Assembly (NCBI GenBank): GCA_015486095.1
Contig: WFSK01000262.1
Coordinates: 1-11,796 of the forward strand
Direction: 5' to 3'
Length of the DNA: 11,796 nucleotides
From: Thermotogae bacterium
GTDB lineage: Bacteria; Thermotogota; Thermotogae; B3-G13
The notes under the pieces are model-generated. The model was given only the letters and a program-made list of their open reading frames with translations. It was not told the DNA's origin and searched no databases. The position numbers and the translations under genes are program-made. Position 1 is the stretch's first letter. Each line of letters opens with the position of its first letter. Below are positions 1 to 5,147 of the stretch, in pieces.

Positions 1-90
1 AAACAGGAGGTTTCGAGTGTGATGGCGTGCAGGAAGGACGCTCGTCACAGTCCGACGTGATACCCCTGAGTCGAGCAACATCTTCACTTA
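1..90 (+). repeat. Copy A of an imperfect ~90 bp inverted repeat
   Basis: Hand alignment shows that this segment matches the reverse complement of 4408-4494 at roughly 84 percent, with three one-base gaps. The longest identical blocks are the first 12 bases, the block around GCAGG, and CAGTCCGACGTGATACCC followed by TGAGTCGAGCAAC. It has no convincing reading frame. The match starts at base 1, so the repeat may continue outside the window. Its nature is unknown: it could be a small non-autonomous element, a dispersed intergenic repeat or part of a structured RNA. Confidence 0.75.
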
Positions 91-348
91 CACTAACGAT
101 GCACATCAAGATATACCTTCTACCGAATACTCGATGCGGTCCGATGCAAAACTAACTGAATAGAGCATAAGGTACACTCACGCCTGTCTCGAAACAACGA
201 TACACTTCGCCTTAATCACTCCATTAACTTTTTTTATTATACGGCCATGTACATAGGCTACATAATAAAGAGTCGTTTTCCTCAGATAAGCCTGTGGTAC
301 TATCGCTCACATACGTTATTTAGATAAAATAAAAATTTAATTTAATAT
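91..348. other. Non-coding stretch upstream of perR
   Basis: I see no reading frame with a ribosome binding site, no tRNA-like fold and no clear hairpin terminator. The second half becomes progressively AT-rich toward the perR promoter. The similarity to the second repeat copy fades out at about base 90. An unrecognised small RNA cannot be excluded. Confidence 0.5.
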
Positions 349-377
349 TTGACTTATAATTATTTTAATATTATAAT
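349..377 (+). promoter_or_regulatory. Sigma-70 type promoter of the perR operon
   Basis: A -35 box TTGACT (349-354) is followed after exactly 17 bp by a perfect -10 box TATAAT (372-377), in an AT-rich setting. Transcription should start near 384, only about three bases before the perR ATG at 387. This is the only strong promoter visible ahead of the six-gene oxidative-stress operon. Confidence 0.85.
354..368 (+). promoter_or_regulatory. PerR box (operator) between -35 and -10
   Basis: The segment reads TTATAAT-T-ATTTTAA, which differs at one position from the 7-1-7 PerR consensus TTATAATnATTATAA known from Bacillus. It overlaps the last base of the -35 box and fills the spacer, so bound PerR would block RNA polymerase. 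Because the first gene encodes a PerR-type regulator, the likely reading is autoregulation and peroxide-induced derepression of the whole operon. Confidence 0.75.
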
Positions 378-390
378 AGAATCATTATGG
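376..390 (+). promoter_or_regulatory. Possible second, weaker PerR box over the start site
   Basis: ATAGAAT-C-ATTATGG matches 10 of the 14 half-site positions of the PerR consensus. Its centre lies 22 bp (about two helical turns) from the centre of the first box, so two dimers could sit on the same DNA face. It spans the predicted transcription start and the perR ATG. The region is AT-rich, so this match could be chance. Confidence 0.35.
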
Positions 391-824
391 ATTTAAATAA
401 AAAGATAGAAAGACTGAAGAAAGAGGGGATCACATTAACAATACAACGCTACGCTGTCTTGGAGTACCTTTATAAGAATCGTACTCATCCAACGGCAGAG
501 GACATCTATCATGATTTGAAGAAAAGATTCCCTACGATCTCCCAGGCTACGGTCTACAATACGTTGAATCTGTTGGAGAGATATGGTCTCATCCAGGAAA
601 TAACGGCAGAAAGGGGAAAATCACATTTCGATTATAACGCAAAGCCGCATCATCACTTCATCTGCCGTAAATGTGGACGTATCTACGATGTCGATGTTAA
701 GGGATGTCCGCTCATAGGTAAGAAAATGATAGATGGTCATAAAATCGAAGAGTTAAGAGTATATATAATCGGTGTATGCTCCGATTGTTTGAAGAAAGAA
801 AGACGCGAGAAAAATGAGAAATAA
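387..824 (+). CDS. perR: PerR-type Fur-family peroxide-sensing repressor
   Basis: This 145-residue protein has the Fur-family layout: an N-terminal winged helix (about residues 1-80, recognition helix near SQATVYNTLNLL) and a C-terminal dimerisation domain. The regulatory metal ligands align with those of Bacillus subtilis PerR: His34, Asp82, His88, His90 and Asp101 (B. subtilis 37, 85, 91, 93 and 104). Asp rather than Glu at position 101 points to PerR over Fur. A structural zinc site is formed by Cys93/Cys96 and Cys131/Cys134. In this family peroxide oxidises a metal-binding His and releases the repressor from DNA. It heads an operon of rubrerythrin, peroxiredoxin and superoxide reductase genes, and a PerR box lies in its own promoter. 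There is no Shine-Dalgarno sequence and the predicted transcription start is about three bases before the ATG, so a leaderless mRNA is likely. Confidence 0.93.
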   Translation: MDLNKKIERLKKEGITLTIQRYAVLEYLYKNRTHPTAEDIYHDLKKRFPTISQATVYNTLNLLERYGLIQEITAERGKSHFDYNAKPHHHFICRKCGRIYDVDVKGCPLIGKKMIDGHKIEELRVYIIGVCSDCLKKERREKNEK

Positions 825-870
825 ATTCGCCTTTGTGATCGGTCCATATGTGAGGCTATTACTTAGAAAA

Positions 871-877
871 AGGAGGT
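871..877 (+). promoter_or_regulatory. Ribosome binding site that fixes the rubrerythrin start
   Basis: AGGAGGT lies seven bases before GTG 885 but only one base before the in-frame GTG at 879. The spacing selects 885 as the true start. Residue numbering from 885 also matches the classical rubrerythrin numbering exactly. Confidence 0.85.
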
Positions 878-884
878 TGTGAAA

Positions 885-1460
885 GTGAAAGGATTAAAAG
901 GTACGAAAACCGAGAAAAATCTTTTGACGGCATTCATAGGGGAGTCTCAGGCGAGGAACAAATATACGTACTTCGCCTCACAGGCAAGGAAAGAAGGATA
1001 TGAACAGATAGCTGCAATATTCACTGAAACTGCGGATAACGAAAAGGAACATGCGAAAAGGTTGTTCAAGTTCTTGGAGGGTGGAGAGGTTGAGATCAAA
1101 GCTACTTTTCCTGCGGGTGTGATCGGAAGCACGGCGGAGAATTTGAAGGCCGCTGCAGATGGTGAACACTACGAAAATACCACTATGTATCCTGAGTTTG
1201 CTCGTGTCGCTGAAGAGGAAGGCTTCTCTGTCATTGCAGGAGTATTCAAAGCTATAGCAGTTGCAGAAAAACAGCATGAAAAGAGATTTCTTGCTCTACT
1301 CGATAATGTAGAAAAGGGGAGAGTTTTTAAGAAGGACAGGATTGTGAAATGGAGATGCAGGAATTGCGGCTACATATACGAGGGTACCGAACCACCTGAG
1401 AAGTGCCCGGCATGTGCACATCCGAAAGCATATTTCGAGTTACTGAGCGAGAATTATTGA
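885..1460 (+). CDS. rbr: Rubrerythrin (NADH-peroxidase terminal component)
   Basis: This 191-residue cytoplasmic diiron protein reduces hydrogen peroxide to water in anaerobes, using electrons from rubredoxin or a flavin reductase. Residues 1 to about 145 form the ferritin-like four-helix domain with ligands Glu20, Glu53, His56, Glu94, Glu97, Glu128 and His131. Residues 156-191 form a C-terminal rubredoxin domain with Cys158, Cys161, Cys174 and Cys177. Length and numbering follow the Desulfovibrio protein almost exactly when the GTG at 885 is used; a GTG six bases upstream is too close to the ribosome binding site. The gene lies 60 bases after perR and 39 bases before the flavin reductase-rubredoxin gene, with no separate promoter visible, so it is probably co-transcribed under PerR control. 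Confidence 0.95.
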   Translation: MKGLKGTKTEKNLLTAFIGESQARNKYTYFASQARKEGYEQIAAIFTETADNEKEHAKRLFKFLEGGEVEIKATFPAGVIGSTAENLKAAADGEHYENTTMYPEFARVAEEEGFSVIAGVFKAIAVAEKQHEKRFLALLDNVEKGRVFKKDRIVKWRCRNCGYIYEGTEPPEKCPACAHPKAYFELLSENY

Positions 1461-1499
1461 AGATGGTAACCTTACTTAACCGATATTGGGAGGTTAAAT

Positions 1500-2183
1500 A
1501 TGGATCTTAAGGTATTGTACAGGATTGGTTATGGAATGTACGTTGTTACTTCAAGGATGGATGAAAAACTGAATGGACAGATCGCCAATACGGTGTTTCA
1601 GATCACGTCGGATCCACCAACGATAGCAGTCAGCATAAACAAGCAGAATCTGACCCATGAATTCATAGTGAAGAGTAGGGTCTTTGGAGTGTCAATATTG
1701 TCAAAAGAGGCACCGTTGAAATTCATCGGGCATTTTGGCTTTAAATCGGGTAGAGAGATCGATAAATTCGAGGATGTAAGGTATAAAATGGGAATAACGA
1801 ATGTCCCTATACCTCAGGAATACATCACTGCATACTTAGAAGCCGAAGTTGTAAATACGGTCGATGCAGGGACCCATACCGTATTTATTGGCAGATTAGC
1901 AAATGCGGAGATCATCAACGATGAAGAGCCTATGACATACGCATATTACCATGAGATCAAGCGTGGAAGGGCACCCAAAACAGCCCCAACTTATATTGAG
2001 GAAAACAAAAAAGAAGGTGGGAAGATGAAGAAGTATAAATGTAGAGTGTGCGGGTACGTTTATGACCCGGAAAAGGGAGACCCAGACAGCGGAATTGAAC
2101 CGGGAACTGAATTCGAAGAGTTACCCGATGATTGGGTCTGTCCTGTATGTGGTGCGGGAAAAGAAGAGTTTGAAGAGGTATAA
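1500..2183 (+). CDS. hrb: Flavin reductase-rubredoxin fusion (Hrb type)
   Basis: This 227-residue protein resembles the high-molecular-weight rubredoxin of Moorella, an NAD(P)H:FMN reductase-rubredoxin fusion that feeds electrons to FprA. Residues 1 to about 150 form the FMN-binding flavin-reductase split-barrel domain, with a start region around GYGMYVVTSRMDEKLNGQIA that is typical of the family. A charged linker follows, then a complete rubredoxin at 176-227 with Cys181, Cys184, Cys214 and Cys217. A good ribosome binding site (GGGAGGTTA) precedes ATG 1500. The stop lies five bases before the FprA/ferritin chimera, so translation is probably coupled and the two proteins likely work together. 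The rubredoxin part begins with its own Met176, preceded by a possible internal ribosome binding site, so a free rubredoxin may also be made from this gene. Confidence 0.92.
   Translation: MDLKVLYRIGYGMYVVTSRMDEKLNGQIANTVFQITSDPPTIAVSINKQNLTHEFIVKSRVFGVSILSKEAPLKFIGHFGFKSGREIDKFEDVRYKMGITNVPIPQEYITAYLEAEVVNTVDAGTHTVFIGRLANAEIINDEEPMTYAYYHEIKRGRAPKTAPTYIEENKKEGGKMKKYKCRVCGYVYDPEKGDPDSGIEPGTEFEELPDDWVCPVCGAGKEEFEEV
2015..2027 (+). promoter_or_regulatory. Possible internal ribosome binding site and ATG for free rubredoxin
   Basis: Within hrb, AGGTG (2015-2019) is complementary to the 3' end of 16S rRNA and lies five bases before the in-frame ATG at 2025. Translation from there would give a 52-residue protein starting MKKYKCRVCG, the size and start expected of a stand-alone rubredoxin. 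It could equally be a remnant of two once-separate genes that fused. Confidence 0.4.
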
Positions 2184-2188
2184 TCCGA

Positions 2189-3301
2189 ATGCCGGCGAGG
2201 GAAGTTGAGTCGGGAATATATTCTGTAGGAGCAATTGATTGGGATAGAGAATTCTTCGATGAACTCATTCCGTTGCCCGATGGAACCACGTACAACGCAT
2301 ATGTCATAAGAGGTACGGAGAAGACTGCTCTCATCGATACCGTAGATCCCACAAAAGGCGATGAGTTGATCGAGAACCTGAAGAGTATTGGGATCGAGAG
2401 ATTGGACTACATAATCTCAAATCATGCGGAGCAAGACCATTCGGGTATGATTCCAAAGCTTCTGGAGTTGTATCCCGAAGCACGAGTGATTACCAACGAA
2501 AGATGTGAAGGTTTTCTGAAAAATCTCCTCCTAATACCCGACGAGAGATTTACCTCGATAGATGACGGGTCTACACTATCCTTGGGAGATAAGACTTTAA
2601 AATTTACATTTACTCCCTGGGTGCATTGGCCAGAGACAATGGTTACCTACCTTGTAGAAGATAAAATTCTTTTCAGTTGTGATTTTTTCGGCTCACATCT
2701 TGCCACTTCCTCTCTGTTTGCTGAAGAGGGAGAAAAGTTGCTTGAATCTGCAAAGAGGTATTACGCCGAGATAATGATGCCTTTTAGGACCGCCATCGAA
2801 AAAAACATCGAAAAGATCTCGGAACTTGAAATAGCCATGATAGCGCCAAGCCACGGCCCGATATACAAAGATCCCACCTTTATTATCGATGCTTATAAAG
2901 AATGGATAAGCGATGAAGTGAAAAATGAAGAGGAAATGGACCATGCGATGAAATTCTACAGATACCTCGTAGAGCGTGGAGGAAAAGTAAGATTGTATGA
3001 GATAAAAGAACCTCCCCATGAATGGAATTCTCCTTTACATGCATTTGAGGAGACTTTGAAACATGAAAAACACATTACCGAATGCATAAATAATCTTGTA
3101 GAACTCGCAGAGAAAGAAAAGGATAGAGCGACGTTCAACCTGTTACAATGGTATGTTGATGAACAAGTTGAAGAAGAGGCAAACGATGAGGAAATAATCA
3201 ATTATCTCAAGCTCATCGCCGAGAGTGGTAACGGTTTGTTGATGTTAGACAGAGAACTGGCAAAAAGAACTTATGTTCCCCTCGTGAATGAGGAAAAATG
3301 A
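2189..3301 (+). CDS. FprA-like diiron domain fused to a helix-A-less ferritin
   Basis: This 370-residue protein joins two families. Residues 1 to about 240 are the metallo-beta-lactamase-fold diiron domain of flavodiiron proteins, which reduce O2 or NO. All ligands are present: His79, Glu81, Asp83, His84, His146, Asp165 and His222. In normal flavodiiron proteins (about 400 residues) a flavodoxin domain then supplies FMN. It is absent here. Instead residues 246 to about 365 match bacterial non-haem ferritin from helix B to the C-terminus, with ferroxidase residues Glu249, His252, Glu293, Gln326 and Glu329, including the WYVDEQVEEE motif. Ferritin helix A, which carries the remaining ferroxidase Glu, is missing. 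The frame is open throughout. ATG 2189 lies five bases after hrb, with AAGAGGT at the end of hrb as ribosome binding site. Either the chimera works with Hrb supplying the flavin, or it is a deletion fusion of neighbouring fprA and ferritin genes with partial function. I know of no named family with this architecture. Confidence 0.88.
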   Translation: MPAREVESGIYSVGAIDWDREFFDELIPLPDGTTYNAYVIRGTEKTALIDTVDPTKGDELIENLKSIGIERLDYIISNHAEQDHSGMIPKLLELYPEARVITNERCEGFLKNLLLIPDERFTSIDDGSTLSLGDKTLKFTFTPWVHWPETMVTYLVEDKILFSCDFFGSHLATSSLFAEEGEKLLESAKRYYAEIMMPFRTAIEKNIEKISELEIAMIAPSHGPIYKDPTFIIDAYKEWISDEVKNEEEMDHAMKFYRYLVERGGKVRLYEIKEPPHEWNSPLHAFEETLKHEKHITECINNLVELAEKEKDRATFNLLQWYVDEQVEEEANDEEIINYLKLIAESGNGLLMLDRELAKRTYVPLVNEEK

Positions 3302-3303
3302 AG

Positions 3304-3309
3304 AGGTGG
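3304..3309 (+). promoter_or_regulatory. Ribosome binding site that fixes the peroxiredoxin start
   Basis: AGGTGG lies five bases before ATG 3315, just after the stop of the preceding gene. An earlier in-frame ATG at 3288 has no such site and would add nine residues not expected in the family. Confidence 0.7.
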
Positions 3310-3314
3310 TGAAA

Positions 3315-3956
3315 ATGATAGTATTAGGAGAAAAGTTTCCAGAGGTAGAGGTGAAGACGACACATGGAATGATGAAATTACCCGAGAAATTCAAGGGGCA
3401 CTGGTGGGTGCTGTTCTCACACCCCGGGGACTTCACACCGGTGTGTACAACGGAGTTCTATGCATTCCAGATCCGCTATGAAAAGTTCAAAGACCTGGGA
3501 GCAGACTTGATAGGATTGAGCGTGGATCAAGTCTTCGCACATCTCAAGTGGACGGAATGGATAAAGGACAATCTGGATGTGGAAATAGAATTTCCAATAA
3601 TAGCCGATGACCGTGGAGAGTTAGCAGAAAAACTCGGGATGATACCGCTTGGCTCCTCAAACACCGCAAGAGCCGTGTTCATAATGGATCCGAATGCGAC
3701 TATAAGGACGATAATCTACTATCCCGCCGAGGTCGGTAGAGACGTTGATGAGATCTTAAGGGCTCTTAAAGCCTTACAGGTAAGTGATTCAAACCATGTA
3801 GCTCTCCCCCACAAGTGGCCGAACAATGAATTGATAAAAGACAGGGTGATAGTGCCTCCAGCATCCACAGATGAGCAAGTTAGAGATAGAAGAGAGGCAG
3901 AAAAGAAAGGGGAAATAGAGTGTTATGACTGGTGGCTTTGCCACAAAGAACTGTGA
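3315..3956 (+). CDS. Peroxiredoxin, Prx6/1-Cys-like with extended C-terminus
   Basis: This 213-residue thiol peroxidase reduces hydrogen peroxide and organic hydroperoxides in the cytoplasm. The peroxidatic cysteine is Cys44 in the motif DFTPVCTTE. The C-terminal extension carries two more cysteines, Cys203 and Cys209, in ECYDWWLCHKEL. This is the arrangement of the archaeal and thermophile Prx6-group enzymes, such as the Aeropyrum thioredoxin peroxidase, in which a C-terminal Cys resolves the oxidised enzyme. Length fits that group. The electron donor is not shown by the sequence; rubredoxin or thioredoxin systems are candidates. It begins 13 bases after the chimera gene and ends 31 bases before desulfoferrodoxin, inside the PerR-headed operon. 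Confidence 0.93.
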   Translation: MIVLGEKFPEVEVKTTHGMMKLPEKFKGHWWVLFSHPGDFTPVCTTEFYAFQIRYEKFKDLGADLIGLSVDQVFAHLKWTEWIKDNLDVEIEFPIIADDRGELAEKLGMIPLGSSNTARAVFIMDPNATIRTIIYYPAEVGRDVDEILRALKALQVSDSNHVALPHKWPNNELIKDRVIVPPASTDEQVRDRREAEKKGEIECYDWWLCHKEL

Positions 3957-3987
3957 TGAAGAGCGAAGTATAACTAAGGAGGTAAAG

Positions 3988-4365
3988 ATGACTGAGAAAT
4001 CGCAGGTATACAAGTGTGAAATCTGTGGTAATATCGTTGAGGTCCTGCATGAAGGAGCAGGGCAACTGGTGTGTTGTGGAAAGCCTATGACGCTTATGAA
4101 AGAAAATTCGGAAGAACAGGGAAAGGAGAAGCATGTCCCCGTAATAGAGAGTACAGATAAGGGTGTTAAGATCAAGGTTGGTTCGATTTCACACCCGATG
4201 GAAGAAAAACATTACATCGAATGGATAGAAGTTCAAACCGCCGATGGAATCTTTAGAAAGTTTTTGAAGCCTGGAGATAGACCAGAAGCAGAATTCACAC
4301 TCGATGAAGACGATATCCAAGAGGTAAGAGAGTATTGCAGCATCCATGGCTTGTGGAAACGATAG
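3988..4365 (+). CDS. dfx: Desulfoferrodoxin (2Fe superoxide reductase)
   Basis: This 125-residue protein reduces superoxide to hydrogen peroxide without releasing O2, using electrons usually delivered by rubredoxin. Residues 1 to about 37 form the desulforedoxin-like centre I, with Cys10, Cys13, Cys29 and Cys30 binding a rubredoxin-type iron. The remainder is the catalytic neelaredoxin domain, with centre II ligands His49, His69, His75, Cys117 and His120. The Glu47-Lys48 pair next to His49 matches the residues that assist catalysis in studied enzymes. AAGGAGGT at 3976-3983 fixes ATG 3988; the longer upstream frame overlapping the peroxiredoxin is not needed. It is the last gene of the operon. 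The peroxide it makes can be removed by the rubrerythrin and peroxiredoxin encoded just upstream. Confidence 0.95.
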   Translation: MTEKSQVYKCEICGNIVEVLHEGAGQLVCCGKPMTLMKENSEEQGKEKHVPVIESTDKGVKIKVGSISHPMEEKHYIEWIEVQTADGIFRKFLKPGDRPEAEFTLDEDDIQEVREYCSIHGLWKR

Positions 4366-4407
4366 TGATGATCATTTATGGCATTTTCGACCAGATCATA
4401 CAAGGTT

Positions 4408-4494
4408 TGAGCGAAGGCGTTGCTCGACTCAGGGTATCACGTCGGACTGCGGCGAGCATCCATCCTGCAGCCGTTATACTCGAACCTCCTGTTT
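4408..4494 (-). repeat. Copy B of the ~90 bp inverted repeat
   Basis: The reverse complement of this segment aligns with bases 1-90 at roughly 84 percent by hand, with three one-base gaps. Together the two copies form an inverted pair around the perR-dfx operon (387-4365). The match to copy A stops sharply near 4408. On the other side it cannot be followed, because copy A meets the window edge. Confidence 0.75.
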
Positions 4495-4580
4495 TTCACC
4501 GACGTGAAACCTTCCCTCGTATTCGCAACCGTTCACAAACTCGCGCATCGAGATACTCCTCCTACTTCATGGAGTTTGTT

Positions 4581-4607
4581 ATGGACAGGACATAAAGTCC
4601 TCTCCAT
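4581..4607 (+). other. Small hairpin in the intergenic region
   Basis: ATGGA-c-AGGAC pairs with GTCCT-c-TCCAT around the loop ATAAA: two five-bp stems separated by a single C-C mismatch. No run of T follows on either strand, so a factor-independent terminator is doubtful. It may be part of the repeat element if that extends beyond 4494. Confidence 0.4.
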
Positions 4608-4645
4608 CAACGCAATTTGATATAGAGTCTAAAGTCATTCGAATC

Positions 4646-4675
4646 TCGACATAAATATATGTTATAATTTATAAT
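4646..4675 (+). promoter_or_regulatory. Promoter of the HEAT-TPR-amidohydrolase operon
   Basis: TCGACA (4646-4651, five of six matches to the -35 consensus) is followed after 18 bp by TATAAT (4670-4675). Transcription would begin near 4682, giving a leader of about 34 bases before ATG 4716. A second TATAAT at 4663-4668 has no suitable -35 partner. Confidence 0.6.
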
Positions 4676-4715
4676 AATAAATGAATTTGTTAACTTCAAC
4701 AAAGGGTGGATATGT

Positions 4716-5129
4716 ATGCAAGAAGATCTCGGTATCATAAAAGAGGCGTTGCAAAGTGATGATGATAGTCTCGTTATGAATACCCTGGATAAGATTAAGA
4801 ATATATACGATGAATCTTTCATATCACCTTGTGTAGACCTCCTTTTACACCATAAAAATCCTTTTGTTAGACTGAAGTCCACTGAGGTCCTCCAGAATTT
4901 CAACGATCCGAGGATACTCGAGGCCTTGCTCATAGCAACGAATGATGAAGATCGGTTCGTGAGGGGGTTCGTGGCAAAACTATTAGGACAGTATGAAGAT
5001 GAACGTGCCGAAATGAAACTGAAGGAGATGCTAAACGATTCGAGCGGCTTTGTGGTCGATTTTGCCCAGAAGTCTCTCAAAACTCTCGAATTCAAATTGA
5101 AGATTCAGAAGATAAAGGCTCGTGTGTAA
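4716..5129 (+). CDS. Small HEAT-like helical-repeat protein
   Basis: This 137-residue, charged, soluble protein has no signal peptide or membrane segment. The middle shows repeated helical pairs of HEAT/Armadillo character, for example around NPFVRLKSTEVLQNFNDPRI, EDRFVRGFVAKLLGQYED and SSGFVVDFAQKSLKTL, each with the Asp/Asn-x-x-Val/Phe-Arg-type turn at about 30-residue spacing. Such folds usually serve as protein-binding scaffolds; no catalytic residues are seen. The ribosome binding site is a modest AGGGTGG about six bases upstream. The gene starts a new transcription unit and ends 18 bases before a membrane-anchored TPR protein, so a joint structural or assembly role is possible but unproven. 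I do not recognise a specific named family. Confidence 0.75.
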   Translation: MQEDLGIIKEALQSDDDSLVMNTLDKIKNIYDESFISPCVDLLLHHKNPFVRLKSTEVLQNFNDPRILEALLIATNDEDRFVRGFVAKLLGQYEDERAEMKLKEMLNDSSGFVVDFAQKSLKTLEFKLKIQKIKARV

Positions 5130-5147
5130 GATCACCTATATAAGAAG

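Larger units (their letters stand above)
4366..4645. other. Non-coding region after desulfoferrodoxin
   Basis: This stretch holds the second copy of the inverted repeat (4408-4494), then about 150 bases with a small hairpin, then the promoter of the next operon. It has no clear U-tailed terminator for the upstream operon; ATGATC (4368-4373) can pair with GATCAT (4394-4399) but has a 20-base loop and no U run. Short open frames here lack ribosome binding sites and protein-like composition and look spurious. Confidence 0.6.

Noticed and set aside
947..1277. Antisense open frames inside the rubrerythrin gene
   Set aside because: They are shadows of a well-supported gene: Cys/Ser/Phe-rich translations with no ribosome binding site.
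1..4494. Composite transposon around the oxidative-stress operon
   Set aside because: No transposase or target-site duplication can be seen, and the repeats are only about 84 percent alike. Kept as an open observation about inverted repeats, not as a mobile-element call.
4335..4620. Two short + strand open frames (86 and 66 residues) downstream of desulfoferrodoxin
   Set aside because: They overlap the repeat copy, lack a ribosome binding site and have Arg/Ser/Pro/His-rich composition unlike the neighbouring proteins.
4662..4683. A PerR box in the promoter of the HEAT-TPR operon
   Set aside because: Two TTATAAT half-sites occur, but the second half-sites do not match (10 of 14 at best). The AT-rich run with its -10 hexamers explains them.
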